64,000 nucleotides of DNA from Polytrichum commune (GCA_950295325.1 OX485805.1:50678758-50742757); one strand, 5' to 3'. Numbered from the stretch's first letter, positions 24,655 to 38,600 are shown. Notes: generated by a model from the sequence alone, not told the origin. A program made the numbers and translations.

Positions 24655-25060
24655 TTTAGGGTATTTAGTGCCACGTAGACTATTTGGGAAGCGTCTAAAC
24701 TAGATGCCTAGAGGTCTCAAAGTGCCACGTCCGCTAATTGTCCATATGATGTTATTTGTCACCATAAGCAACTTTTTGAAGTAAGATATTATGTATATTT
24801 AGCGTAGCACATTGGGATTCTTAAGATGATAGTTCCGTGTTTTAGTATGCAAGGGGAAGATGTTATTGAGCATGCTAATGACGAGTGTCAAGTGTTTATA
24901 TTTTAGAGTATGCAAGAGGAGGGTCGTTCTTGAGCATACGAATGTCGAGTGTTATCACTTTTGTACACTTTAGTCAGCTTGAAAGATCATTATGTAGTAG
25001 AAGCATACACCTCACAACATTATTGAACATAAGGCATAGGGTGCTTAAACCAAAACTTAA
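24655..25060 (+). repeat. GTCTCAAAGTGCCACGTCCG repeat, copy
   Basis: Fourth copy of the family at 12640-13230: TTTAGTGCCACGTAGACTATTTG, GATGCCTAGAGGTCTCAAAGTGCCACGTCC, CACATTGGGATTCTTAAGATGATAG, GGGGAAGATGTTATTGAGCATGCT and AGCTTGAAAGATCATTATGTAG in order. It is followed by unrelated AT-rich DNA. Confidence 0.6.
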
Positions 25061-27440
25061 GCTATTGCACATACATATGACCATGTGGTTGATATTTATA
25101 AAAAAATCATATTAGCCTTTGGGCTTAAAATAGGTATAAAATAAAAATAGCCTGGATTGAATATTTGATGAATATTCAAAGTCAAAACCACTAGCTTCTT
25201 GAAACTGATCCCTAGGCCCCGTGTATGACAACCTTGCATATGATGAGGACCCTCCCCCCCCCCCCCCCTCACCCACCTTCATTGCCTAGAACCGCCACAA
25301 CATAGTTGGGTACTAGACCCAAGCTAGATCATAGCCAAACATGGGCACCTCCATGATCCCACCCGATTTGGTTATAGAAGCGTCCCTTTGCATCCCGGGT
25401 ATCATCCCCCTTGCTGCCCGGAACCAACCCCTTTTTTTGGTGACCTAAGGCATATGTGCTTAATTTGGTTTCTCTTCTTAAACGGACACCTATATTTGAG
25501 TGGTGTATGGTTGGGTGTGAATCTAAGAGCCAACACTCAACATACATGTGATAAGAAAAGATATTAAATTACATGCTAAAAATATTTTAACTATTGCAAG
25601 TTCAAAATTCAACATGATTGGGGGTAACCTATATGATCATTTGTCAACTTAGAAAATCTTCACTTTGACAATGAATAGGACAGTTATACAAGCTCCCAAA
25701 ACTACAAAGAAAATTATGATGATGCACACAATTTGGATATACTAATCATCTCCCAAACGGGGTGGACTCTTTGTTGGGAACCTAAATGACGTGTGCTGGT
25801 CACTATGAAATTAAACTCCCTATATATGAGAAGTTTATAGAGAGAGAAAAAATGTGTACGTACTAACAACATGCTAGAAAATGAATTCGTGTATTTATAC
25901 TAAGCTTTTCAATTTAATATGGTAAATACCTCCACTACATATACTTAATATATATCATGAATTAATTAGGCCTTCATTATACATAAATCCATTCTCACAT
26001 TCCAATGAACAAGTCATTTTCATCCATAGCATGCAACTTATCATTTGCATCAAACAAACAAAGACAAGAGTACAATAACGTAGTTTCAATTCAGAGAGCA
26101 TAATTCAAGGAAGCCCATGAGTGCTCCAAGAGCCTTTCGTTTGTAAAAACCTAGAACTTAAAAGCAAACATGAACAAGAACATACATGGTAGTTGCTAAG
26201 GACTATGACCTTATGACAACAATGGATGAAAATGTATATTGGATGAAACTAACACATCTACTATCAATTTTTTCTCTAAACCTTAGGCCCCCTTTTGTAC
26301 ATCTTTGCCTTTACTTCATGAAATTTAATAAATTTTTTAGATGTATACACCAAAGAAAAACAATACCTCTCCCTTGTGTATACTATGCCTCAAATGATAC
26401 CCCTTCTTACACTCACATTAGTTCGTACGTGGTATGAAGAGTCCAATCCTTGGGATTATCTCACACTAATTGTGTGTTTCATATCCAATGAGAAGTAGGT
26501 GCAAAGAGAAAAAGGTGCCCATTTAAGACATGCTTACCTTAATGCGAAACGAAGTGAAAAGTCCCTAATTTTTTTAACTAATGAGAGAACTTAGAAGTGG
26601 TTGTCATGGCCCTTGGTCACTTGTGTGAACATGCCCTCAAAGGATCAATTCTACTTGGTCTTTGCAACTTAAGGTAAATGTGTCTTAAATGATTGGTTTA
26701 TGCTATTTGCCATGATACTCAACTTGGATTTCAGATTTAGGATTTTTCTTGGATATGCATATGATTTTTTTTTAAAAAATTTGAAAACTATGCCTAAGCC
26801 ATAAGACAAGCACATACGCCCCTCCAAATCTAGCGACCATTGAGTGTAGAATTATCAACAAATTTTGAGTACGCAGTCCAATCTCTTTCAAACACAACAT
26901 GTCTTTATGGTATTCATTATTAGATCAACACCTAGTAACCACATAAGATAAACGGCCAAATAAAGACACGGTCACCTTAGATGCATGATGATGTTCCCAT
27001 CCATCACCCTACTTCACCATCAATGACAAGCTCGCTCTCAATTTAACATCATCATTCTAAATAGTGTTAATAATGAAAATTCGACACTACCCATCCACCA
27101 ATCACCCACAAAAGTAATCATTCCAACTCAATATTGTCCCTCTCCGAGTCTTTTAATTTAAAGAAAAGGCCACTTGGCTACTACATTACATAATGTATAT
27201 CCCGAGTCCCCTCCCCACTTATTCATTAAACATCTTATTCTCAATATAGAGGTTGTTGACCCGCTCTCAAACCCCCACCAATGAGGGGTCATCAATCAAG
27301 GACCATTATGTCTTGTGTTCCTAGATTTTGGGAATAAGGTGAGCCGTCTTGACCTAACACAGTGATACGCCTTCATGATCATATTGAAGGTGACCACACT
27401 AGAATATACCATTGATTTTATTAACCATCCGTTGAAAGTC
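25061..27440. other. intergenic, no gene seen
   Basis: AT-rich DNA with a 15-C run at 25254-25268 and pieces of a dispersed repeat recognised by ACCTATATTTGAGTGGTGT / AATCTAAGAGCCAACA (25490-25560). Related, mostly inverted pieces are at 8330-8420, 26880-26950, 34360-34490, 36190-36310 and 48540-48680. No supported gene. Confidence 0.45.
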
Positions 27441-27677
27441 CGGTGTCCGGGGGAGGATTGTTGGGGCATAATTGGTCCAAATCCTAGTGTTTCCAAGTCC
27501 AACCGGTTACTAAGTGTGTGTGATCTTCCAAGCTTTTCTTTATTAATTTGAGATATACTCCATAGATTCTCTCTAAAATGATTGGTCATATTTTCAAAGT
27601 CTTGAACTTCAACCGGTTATTTCTCAACCTTAACCGGTTTATCTATAATTAGCGGTTGCTTCTCCCCCCATTCAATG
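27441..27677 (+). mobile_element. hAT-type MITE, copy D
   Basis: CGGTGTCCGGGGGAGGATTGTTGG at the left and GCTTCTCCCCCCATTCAATG at the right, with TCCAACCGGTTACTAAG and CTTCAACCGGTTATTTCTC inside. The ends have diverged and the flanks do not give a clear 8-bp duplication, so this is an older copy. Confidence 0.7.
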
Positions 27678-27679
27678 GT

Positions 27680-30600
27680 TGAGTTTAACGGTTGAGATTG
27701 GTCAAGAGCACGAGTTTCCTTGTCCATAACCAATCGCCCATCCAAGAGCAAGATTTGTCATTTTGTTTCATCCATGTAGGCAAGACATCATTCTTAAATC
27801 ACATATTATGTCTATGAGTTGATTGGCTATAAGTGATGAGGAGTTCAAGTAGGAGGATGACTCTCCGCTCCTGTAGCTCTTCACATCCACTCTCTTCTCC
27901 CTGGTTATGTAGTTCATAACTTGTTCTCTATTAACAAGTGAAGGGCATTTTCATCCATTACTTAAGGCGGAAGCACCTATCGCGAACACTCTGAGCACCA
28001 CAATCCTTTAATTAACCATGACATATTATCCAATATTTTATTTGGAGTAGCAATCACGCTTCGAGCGCAACATGCTCAATAAGAGAATATATAAATTTTG
28101 TGCAAATGTTCAAAGTCACAAACTTCATGTGGCCCTTCTTAGTCACATAGAGCCCTCCCCCCCCCCCCCCCCAAACTGGACAGTGGTCATTGTTGACATG
28201 TTGTCTCTTTCAACCATTGAGCAACATTTTTTAGTCCCTAGAAAAATGAAAGTAATGTTCATGCTAAGCACGTAGTTACCCACTTTGGGGGAAAAAATAG
28301 GTGTTAGATGTGGGGTCACTAACATCATTGGGCTCTTTCTACGTTACAAGTTTTCTTAATCCATGTAATGTGGATTTCTATCATACGGTAACCTCCAATG
28401 TATGTCTATGATAAAATAGATTACGACTCACAAACAGCTTGAGTACATGAATAATTAGTTGCCTCTCATCACTTATGTAGTTTTTGAATCTCAATCTCCT
28501 TTTCTCACGTAGCATGTTCATATTTGGGTGATTTTATCTCACTATAGTAGGGCAAAGTTTTGTGACATCTATGTAAGCCGGGGGGGGGGGGGGGATCGCA
28601 AATTAATCTTATTATCTATCCTTGATTTTATTATCATTAATTGTATCGACCCCTGTCCAATCTAGTGAAACCCAATTGAAGTGAATCAACAACAAACGTG
28701 GGAGGGTTGGGTTTTTACACCATCCCCCCCTGCCGCCACACATAGTAGGTATCATGAACCGGAACCCACTGAAAATGTTGTACAACCCCATGATCCAAGA
28801 AAATATTTACCATTGACAATACGGTTTGTTTGTCATAACCATTTGAAAAACGAGGGCGACTTGCTTTGTGGGGAGAGGATTGCCGAATGTTTAGATGAGG
28901 ACAACAATCTCTTGGGGTCGTCACAATCCTTGCCCGGGAAGTTTAACTTAACCAATCCACATCACAAAAGAAGTGTACGTAATGTATTAGATCCAAAATC
29001 TATTACGCAGGTGCATAAATAAAACAAAGTGGTTGTTCAAGGTGCCGGGATGGATCTCGGGTTTCCAAGTACTAATAAGATACACACCGTAAAGTGGGTG
29101 GGGTGTTGGCCCCCGTGCACATACACATTGCATAGAGCTACACATAACTTATCCCCCCCCCCACCAAACCAATTATTCTTGATGACCCGCCTCAATTATT
29201 GATGAGCCCCACCGTGCTCATCCGATCCGTGGACACCAATTATGAGACCCGGCCTTGAGTCCCCCTTTTTAATTTTGTTTTTGCCCCCCCCCCCCCCCCC
29301 CGGGGAATTGTTATGTTACCGGTGCCAAGGCAAAGTCGAAAGCGGGGTTGCAAATGCAAATGCATCATCATGGCAATGCATTCACATGTAAGTACAAAAA
29401 AATCGACTCGATGAGCCAAATCCGATGAGCACGAATCGAGTGTGCGGCCACGATCATTTCGTTTCATGTAAAAGCTTAAGCCTCCACTCGTGGCAAATTG
29501 GGAGTCATTATTATGTGTGCTTGATGGGTATAGAGAGGGTTTTGAAACGGGTGAGCCCAAGTGGTTGGATTCATGAGCTCACAACGCAAGCACTCACACG
29601 GTCATTTATTGTACTATGCTTTTTTGACTTGGAGTCACCGCTAAACATCTCCCCCCGCAACCCTCAAGGTAGCTTGAAAAACTTAAGTGGGCTAATGTCA
29701 ATCACTTATCATCTTAATCGGACACAAGACACCCAAATGACATTTTGTTTTTGAAGATATTGGACTATATATTGAGGTTTTGTTGATTATCGCAGACTTA
29801 GGAAAATAATTTATATATTCTCAAGATTTTGAATATGTAAATTATATAGTTTGACAAAAATCATTTTCAAAATTTCAACAATTTTTAAAACGACTCAATG
29901 AACACCAAAATCGTCCTAGGATTACAGCGGTCTAGGTTTGATAGTAAACATTACATTATTACAAAGTAAATTTTTACATTAAACACACACACACACACAC
30001 ACACACATATCCATATCCATCTTTATGATGAAATTATAACATTTTATATCAACTTTTGGAAGTTCGCGTATGAATGTCCATGACCACATCATATTGGTGC
30101 ATCCAAAATAATTTGCATTTTGATGATGATGATGATGACGACGACCACAACGACGATGATGAAGGAGAAGAATGTTTTAGTATTGTTGACTTTTGAGAAC
30201 CTAATTTTTTTGCTTGTAGACAAGCGTTGGTGGGAAATGGGGTCAACTTCATGCATGAGTGACTTGGGTCTAGTGGTGCGTTGTTGATGTTAAACATGTT
30301 CAATGTCAAGTGGTCAAACTATGTGGAATCCATACATATATGCTCATTTTATGGGACATAATGTATGCCTTTGCACGGGCATATGATGAAACCTTTTCTT
30401 CTAGTTTAAGACGATATGCATTAATCTCGTGAATCTTTGTGGAGAAGTTGTGGTATATATTGTCATTTCTTCTACTAAGAGGAGGTCTAGAACTTATTTA
30501 GTGCGTATCTCTTCTTTGCAAAGTTGAACCACCACTATTTTTAAAATTTTCTCTTGATGAATCTTGTGCTCTCAATTTCTCCCACTCTTCATGGCTAATG

Positions 30601-31796
30601 TGTTATATACACACACACACACATCGGTACAATTTTACCTAATTTTCACTAAAGCTTCATCACACAAGTCTAGGAATGACAAGATTAATCTACAATTCTT
30701 TTTTATTCTCCAAATTTCATTTGCTTCATATCATGAGGCTCAGTCATAATTTCAACTCTATGGGTGTATGTTGAAAGCCATTTACCACGTTGCTACTCTG
30801 GACATTCTCGACTAGTCGAATGGTATTTGAGATCCCTTGTGCACTTAAACACATAGCCAATGATGCTCAATCAAATGCCTTTGGAAGCATTGAGATTTGA
30901 CATTTGTCATTGCATGTGGAATGTGCACGGGAATGTGTTGATAATGATTTGCATGATACTCATCCCATATCATTTATAAACGCAAGGGCCAAGCAATCTT
31001 TCCACAAGGAGGCCCGCAAAAGATAGGCGTGATGAGTCAAGGCAAGCCCCAAACCACAAAGAGGATGGGGTCCCATCATGCAATTCATGTTGAACTCGAT
31101 GTGAGGATCAATGTTTGAAAGATTTTGACCTTGAAGTAATTCATTGTAATTACTTTATACTTAATATGAATGTATTGCTTTTGAACACATGTCTTTTTTT
31201 TCTTGTTATTTTGTATCCATTTTTGGAAGCACACCTAACCACATAGACTTTAAACTTTGTCATATCAGCCTTCTTAATGTCACTCCTTTTATAATATCTA
31301 TGAAATTTTAGGGAACGGGTGTTCTTCGTTTAAATCTCACTCCTTATTCTCACATTTCCCTCCCATATATCATGATCAAAGAATTCAAACCACACGCTTG
31401 CACGCATCACGTTTGTCATCGTTGTAATTACTGTTATTTTTGCAATGTTAGCTTTGTGTTATTCAATAATGCCACATGCTACATTGATTCTCTTTTATCA
31501 CGCTTCCATGTTAACACTACACAACTCCTTAATATCACGTGCACTTTGGTTGCCACGAGCATGATATGATGGATTTTTAGAGCATACCACTCAAAAATAG
31601 GTGTTTGATTAAGACAAACAACTGAGTTAGGCATGTCTACCATAAGATCTAACTTGGGATGATCTCGCTAGTCGCCATCATGAAAATTTTGTCGGGTCAA
31701 GGTGTCATGCGCCTAAGAAATTAAATGGAAAGCAAAAACAAAAACAAAAACAAAACTTCAAAAGAAAGGTGGTGACACCTGTTGGACTCCTATACA
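27680..31796. other. intergenic, no gene seen
   Basis: AT-rich, with C or G runs of 15-18 bases at 28157-28172, 28580-28594 and 29284-29301, a CA microsatellite at about 29984-30006, and a GAT/GAC trinucleotide run near 30122-30160. The open frame at 28681-29022 has no recognisable domain and begins inside repeat-like sequence, so it is not called. Confidence 0.45.
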
Positions 31797-32380
31797 TGTG
31801 AATGCATGGTATCAATAATCAACATCAATAATGATATCAAAGAACCTACTAGTCAAATATTGATATCTAGTGCGTATTTCAAGATGAAAGAATCTTTGTA
31901 AAGCCAAATTATTATTTGGGTCAATACCATTCTAAACATATTGATACTAGTACAATTTTACCTAGGTATGAAGGTCCTTGCATGGTACATATATCCGAAT
32001 CAATGCATGCAAAGTTTTCGGGAATAGTTGGTCGAGATCCTAGTGATTCTAAATCCAACCGATTACATGTTAACATCTGACAATTTTGCTTTATTCATTT
32101 GGGGTACATTCTATAGATTCCTCTAAAATGGTTGGTAATTCTCCTGAAGTCTCAAACTTCGACCGGTTATTTCTCGAACTCAACCGGTTTATCTGTAAGT
32201 AACCACCGGTTCTCCCCGGACAAAGATCCAAATGATACTGAAAACAAAAATATTGTCAAATACCCCAACCCTACTGGTATAAAAAATGTGACATCCTCAT
32301 TATAGATACCCGAATGGTCTTTAATAAATACAAATACCAGTCCAACACTAGTGGTGATGATGAGAGTCTCTTGAGTATAC
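31797..32380 (+). repeat. 'GGTATCAA' dispersed repeat interrupted by hAT MITE E
   Basis: 31797-32000 carries GAATGCATGGTATCAATAAT, AAAGAACCTACTAG, GAATCTTTGTAAAGC, TTTGGGTCAATACC and TTTACCTAGGTATGAAGG. The repeat then resumes at 32226 with ATCCAAATGATACTGAAAAC and CAAATACCCCAACCCTA. The intact arrangement is visible at 35345-35690, where TCAGATGATATTGAAAAC follows directly. The 225-bp gap is MITE E. Confidence 0.75.
32001..32225 (+). mobile_element. hAT-type MITE, copy E, nested insertion
   Basis: Begins CAATG and ends CCGGTTCTCCCCGGACAAAG. Flanked by ATCCGAAT (31993-32000) and ATCCAAAT (32226-32233), 7 of 8 matching, an 8-bp target duplication. Body has CCAACCGATTACATGTTAAC, GACCGGTTATTTCTCGAACT and CAACCGGTTTATCTGTAAG. 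Its left terminus is partly rearranged. Confidence 0.8.
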
Positions 32381-32810
32381 TTGGATTCCTTCTTGCAATT
32401 GAAAATTTCAATTTGTGTCCCCAAAAAACCAAAACCAAAAAAAAAAAAACCACGATGAGAGTCTCTTGAGAGCCACTATGCTATGCTATGATCCTCCTAT
32501 TTTTCCGTTATTACTAATAACAATTGATAGACTTCCGTCGGTTTTGCACCTGAAAAGGTTGCGGGGTGGAAAGGGCCAAGGCAATAAATGAGTACGACAT
32601 TTATGATGTGGTGTTGGAAAAAGGAACTCGGGAATTGCCAAGCATTGAGTAATAAGGGGTGTAATTAATAGGGAGGGAGTAGCCATGATAGAGGGGGATG
32701 AGGGAGGGGGCCAACAACCAACCTCATCCATCACAACGTCACGGAGTCATGGTAACCCCTAAAAGCTTTTTAGCATGTTCATATTAATTGTGCGATTCTC
32801 TCTAGTTTGT

Positions 32811-32972
32811 ATCATAACGTTATTCAAATTCATAATAGTGTTATGTGGGATTGACAATATTTTGCAGAATATTCCTCACATTCAAACTGACTATGGGGAA
32901 TATTCAAGAATATTTTGTGGAATATTTTTAGTCCCACATAATGTTGTTATGAATCTGAATAATGTTATGACT
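32811..32972. mobile_element. foldback element, second TTATGTGGGAC copy
   Basis: Arms of about 55 bp: TCATAACGTTATTCAAATTCATAATAG...TTATGTGGGATTG on the left is matched in reverse by AGTCCCACATAATG...TATGAATCTGAATAATGTTATGA on the right. It is the longer relative of the element at 14368-14510. About 162 bp, non-coding. Confidence 0.75.
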
Positions 32973-33557
32973 AGATGACATGACAAAACTTTTCATGGAA
33001 CTTTCTTTAAGCTATTTTGTGTGAGGGTCGAGAAGAATAACCTTGCAAGACAAGAAGCTACCAATCATTATCTACCCAAAAGTCGCATCGCTGTCTAGAT
33101 TCACATTGTACAAATTTTGAAATATTGTGTGTATGAGAGACTCGAATTGGGTTCCTCAATCCCTTCAAAAGGTTAAGTTAGTACGTCACAAGCTGTTAGA
33201 GTTGGGTAAGCAATTCACACTAGGGTCCAAGACTAAAGAAACTCCAGAATCAAAGGATCCTATAGGGTGGGAGCGATGTTTTTGGACTAGAGGAGTATGC
33301 ACATGTGTTGGACGGTTTGGATTCGTGGTGTATTATGTAAGCTCATCCATTATGGACGAAGGGGTTAGACTAGGGGGAAAAAAATCTTGTATATGGTTGA
33401 GGGCCAATTCGTTCCAGCTAGACTTTGATGTACTTGTTTGGGATCTCAAATTGTCTACATAGTCATTTACATGTTATAATGTAATTCATTATGTTTTCAC
33501 CTATGTGATGCATGAGTTTACATTGAGACATCATGAATCCCTAGCCATGTTGAACTA

Positions 33558-33790
33558 GTATGTAGGTGAATGTATGGTGTCACTAATCAACATCAATAAT
33601 GGTATCATAGAACCTACCCATGAGTACCAAGAATAGTAATATCAACCAAATATTTATACTTGGTGGGCACATCAAGGTAAGAGAATCTTTGCATAACCAA
33701 GTTATTAAATGGGTCAATTCCATTCTAGATTGTATTTATACTAGGGCGATTTTACCTAGTATGGCAAAGTTCTTGCATGGTGTATGTAAG
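33558..33790 (+). repeat. 'GGTATCAA' dispersed repeat, partial copy
   Basis: GGTGAATGTATGGTGTCACTAATCAACATC, ATAGAACCTACCCATGAG, GAGAATCTTTGCATAACC, AATGGGTCAATTCCATTCTAG and GATTTTACCTAGTATGG (in pieces) follow the family order. The copy ends before the ATACTGAAAAC part. Confidence 0.6.
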
Positions 33791-35344
33791 ATTCTAATAT
33801 TTAAATAAATTTTAAGACTACATAGGTTAAGATTCACATTGTATGTAAGATGACACGTGTATTTTTTTTGATATGCAACGAGATGATGAGTGCTAATGAA
33901 TGATATGAAAATGAATGGCAATTTGGACGATGAATGATCCTAATTCAAAAGCATTTGTGAGTGCAGTTTTCAATGTAGCATATGACAATTAAGGTCGATA
34001 CTTGTCAATAGCACCATATGGATGAGTTTGGACATTCATCCACTCCTATAACTCCAATATCTGCTTATGAATTATCTTCCACATTCTTCGTTCTTACTCG
34101 AACCTTAATTCCCAAAAGATTAATGATTAACGTGTCTTAATTGGTTAATTTTTGTTGATTGACATGAATATAGACTTGGATTTCATGACTAAGATTTTTG
34201 TGGATGAATACACGAATGTGATAAGAGATTTTAGTAACAACCTGAACAATTTTATGAGCACTCATGTGTTTGCTATGAATTTTGAAAGTCAAAAGTGTCG
34301 GAGCTGTAATACCCTCGTGTAGGCCTCCGTCCCCAACTATGTTGACTATTGAGCCTAAAATGGACCATGTAGTCCAATCTCTCTTTAAACACATGTCTTT
34401 ATGGTGCCCGTTTTTAGATTCACACTTAAACCACAAAACACTCAAATATAGGTGTGCAATTAAGATAAGTAATTGAATTAGGCACATTATATCTAATCTA
34501 GTTGTGAGGGTTTTTGTCCCCTATTAAGTTGGTAAGTACAAAGATTATTTGCTCCCAATAACAAACACTTGTAGTACATGCGTAGCATGGCATCTTCGCA
34601 GCTTTATATAGCAAGTCTAGATGGTGGGAAAGCTACTAAACTATTAGCAACGAGAGTACCCAAAAGTGGTCACAAGCAACTCTCAACTCAACTCAACTCA
34701 AATGATTTGACATGGTTTTGATTCAAGTTTACATGTTTTTTTTAGTAGATGATAACATAAATAAAGTTCAAGATGTAATTTGGACTTGTTTCGAGTGGTT
34801 GTGGTAAGTTTATGACGTTGTTGACAAGTTTACCTAGAGTTCAATTTGAATCAAGAATAGTGAGAAATTTGTGTGCGAAATATCTAAACATTGGCTTGAC
34901 TTCTTGAACCTTGCATCCATTCAAGACAAAATCGCCTAATTTTGTTAGTTTTTAGCTTCCAACACTTGTACGTGCCCTTCATGCCTAGTCATCCCAAGTA
35001 ACACTAGCCCTCCCCCCCCCCCCCCCCGGGAGCTTCATATTTCAAAATGAATGCTAAAGATAAATGTCGAAGAATAGAAAACCTAGTTCATGATTAGTTG
35101 AGAGGCAAAAACATCAAAGTTCGTAATAACCGCTTTGAGGAGCCCTATGTACTCACTTTAGGTAGCAAAGAAACCACGACTTTCAATATTCATGCATAGA
35201 TCACACGATGTTAAAATTTTATGAACCCAGTTGCATTAATCTCCTTATGGAATTTGTAATGTTTAGAACTTTTTCTTGGATAACGTTAAGCATGTTGACG
35301 CTCTCGAGTGCTCTAAGTGTTCGTTGTAGGTGTTTCCAATGTTA

Positions 35345-35690
35345 GTCTCGTATATAGGTGAATGCATGGTACCAATAATTAACATCAATAATGACGTTAA
35401 AGAACGTACCCGTAGGTATCAAAATTGTAACACTAAATTGAATATAGGTATTGATGGATATGTCAAGGTGAGAGATTCTTCATAGATCTGAGTTTTTATT
35501 TGCGTCGATACCATTCTACACTATATTAATACTAAGGCGATTTAACCTAGGTATGAAGGGTATTTGCGTGGCATGTAGACTCAGATGATATTGAAAACAA
35601 AAATATGATTAAATACCCAACCCTAATGGTATCCAGAAACGTGAACCCCTCGTTCTAAATGCCTTTGAAAAAGATGATACCAATCCAACA
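35345..35690 (+). repeat. 'GGTATCAA' dispersed repeat, uninterrupted copy
   Basis: GTGAATGCATGGTACCAATA through AAAGAACGTACCCGTAGG, TTTGCGTCGATACCATTC, TTAACCTAGGTATGAAGG and on without a gap into ATGATATTGAAAAC, AAATACCCAACCCTAATGGTAT and CCAATCCAACATTGG. It serves as the empty-site reference for MITE E. Confidence 0.65.
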
Positions 35691-38600
35691 TTGGTTTCTC
35701 TCCTTGTGCTATGGAGTGGATATTGTTTTCCACGAATGTCCAAATCCTCCGGATTGACTAGTTCCTTTGGGAAAGCAAGTTGTGCACCGACTCCCGTACT
35801 CTTTGACTCCCACGTAGACCACGATTGTTAGCTTTTGGCCACACCAATGATTTCATGAAGTCTATGAATCATTTGAGGTGGGTATCATCCACGGGGCATT
35901 ATAAAGCACACACCATGAATACCAAAACCCTAATCCAACACACAACTTGTAAGTGAGCCGGTCTTTAAATGGACTCGTCTAGCTCTACACTCACTTCTCG
36001 GAGGAACCATACAACCGGTGCGGAATGACAATTAGCTAACTCAAATCGTGTCCATAGCCACTCTTCTCATGGTTTTGAAGCTCATACAAACATCTTAGTC
36101 ATTATCAAAGTGGAGATTATTTTTCTTATTATATATTTATATATATAAACCCCTCCAAGTTTATTGACTTTTGAATTGATGGATTTTTGCATGTGTAGTT
36201 CAGTCTCTTATGAACACATGTCATTTTGGTGTCTGTTATTATCCACGATTAATCACACACCACTCAAATACAAATATTTGTTTAAGACGAGTAATTGAAT
36301 TAGGTCTGCTCACCTTACAATAAATTGGTCACAGATTGGAGCATGTTTTGTGGATGTGGGAGTTGAGATATTCACACTTGGAAATACAACAAAAATCTTA
36401 AAATTTGAATTACTTGATCCAAACATCATGAAAACAAAATACGAAACTAGGTGAACCCTTTTTCGGTTACAAATTTCACAAATTTTTTCAAAACTTTCAT
36501 TGATGGATGCGTATAGATTCTCATTTGATTCCTTCCACACTACTCTTTAATGACTTCAAAATTCATGGCGCTCATTTTACGGGTTCCGGTAAGAACACCC
36601 TATCTAAGTTTGTAGTTGATTCATCCCATATTAATCTCATGGTAGGTTAATTTGAAATCTCTAGTGCTAATTTCAGAGTCAAATTACTTAAAAGGAAGAA
36701 GAGTTATTTGAGCTATAAGGGATTCCCAATGTTTTCACTTTCAACTTTTGTAGGTGGCATCAATACTTGGCCTTCGTAATAAATCATGACCCTTTACAAA
36801 ACAACAATTTTCAACATGGTATGTTCATATCATTCTTGAGCAATTCAAAAAAATTTCATGAACCCTACGAACAAGGCTCCTTCATGCTAGAATCCCATGC
36901 TTGGGATCTGAATATTCCCATGATTTTGATCTAAATATGGGTTTTGGTATGTCGTCCATGCCTTTATAGAAAGCGAAGAAAGACCCCAAGCTCAAGAGTG
37001 TTAGGTTGTGGAGGGTTATTAATTTTCCTGTAATGAACTCATAGAGGAAATGGAAAATTTATATTAATGAATATGGACATTGTTACTCTCTTTGCAGCTT
37101 GTTGCAAAGAGGATACATGTTCACAACACATACCGTTGAGGAGGACGAAAACTCTAATATCCATATAGAACCTGGGTGCTATTATTATTAACAAAAGTAA
37201 CACCTTAATCAAGGTAAGAGACCCCGAATTAGTCTACCAAGATGCATTAAAGCATTAAACCTATAAGGACGGATTTAACTGAACCACCAGTGATAGGTGT
37301 TAGAAAATGTAATTCGTTGTAGGATAGGTTTGTCATGATACACATGAAAATTAGAGGTGAAACAAGGTATGAGGCTTAGAATTAGAACACATTCCCATTG
37401 CGTTCAGCACAATCTACTTGAAAAATGAATTGTAAATTTAGACTTAGAGGCAAAACATAGATTCAATACTTTGTACTTAGAGACTACATTAGTTAGTTAG
37501 GCATTTCATGTTGTAATTGCAACAATGTAGGAGAATGTGATTATTTTAGTCGAGCAATTTGTAGTGGTCAAGATTTGCGGCAAACAAATGAAGTGCTTGT
37601 TATGGAAGGTTATTAATAACATTTTAGGAAGTCCTTGGCTGTTCCATTTGGATTCAACCCACTTGGGTTGAAAATTTAATAGAAAGCCAAATCCTTGAAC
37701 CAAATTTCAACGATTTTGTTTCCCAAACATCTAGCATACAAGTTGCATTAAAAACATATCCTCTATAGGTTTGTTGTTGATACATCTCAACTTAATCTAG
37801 GGATCTAATTTGGAGTCTTAAACCCGGATTTAGGTATTAAATTAGCTTAAAACCAAAGAATGTTACCAGCCTCGATAGGTGCTACAAAACATCACCCATA
37901 TCTTAGATTACAAGTGGTCATGGATTTAAATTACTGACCTAAATAGAGTGGATTGCACTACATTTGCTTAAGGTGTTTAGGCACTTACTATTTGGAATTA
38001 CACAATGCTCTAGATTATAAAAACACAACCAACTAAACCCCATCAGTGGTGTAATATAAAAATGTTGAATTTTTTTAAATGTGACAAATTCTCAGGTCTT
38101 CCAGTTGGTGTAAAAACCTCTGCTCAACAATCCCAAAACTAAATTACACAGCATGGCAAAATCAGTGAAGACCAGACTAATTTCCTCTCCCACGAAATCT
38201 GCATATGAAGTAGCCACGAACCTGTAGTGGTAAAGTCTTCATGTTGGATGGATGAGAGGTACACTTGCATGCAACAGTTCTCTCTCAAGTTGACAGTCAT
38301 CAATTGAGATAAAGACCATCAAGTTCAATGGTGTAATGTAACCTTCAATAATTCAACAATTCCATATGGTGCAATGTAACCTTCAATGTTCAGAATGATT
38401 ACAAAATACTCACCATATCAATCCACACTGCTATGAAACTCGAACAAGAGATGAAAGCATCCAAAATATTTCCACAACTATCATGAAAGCAAATTTCAAA
38501 GGTTTTGTTTAATTGTATGATTACAAATCTTAAATTTATGTGCCTATCAATTTCACTCCCTGCTTTCTCAGCAAAATAATAATGATGAACATATTAAAAA

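Noticed and set aside
28681-29022. 113-codon plus-strand ORF
   Set aside because: No recognisable motif, begins in repeat-like sequence and includes a C run; not supported as a gene.
33127-33462. 111-codon plus-strand ORF
   Set aside because: No domain, no splice context, AT-rich composition; length is within chance.
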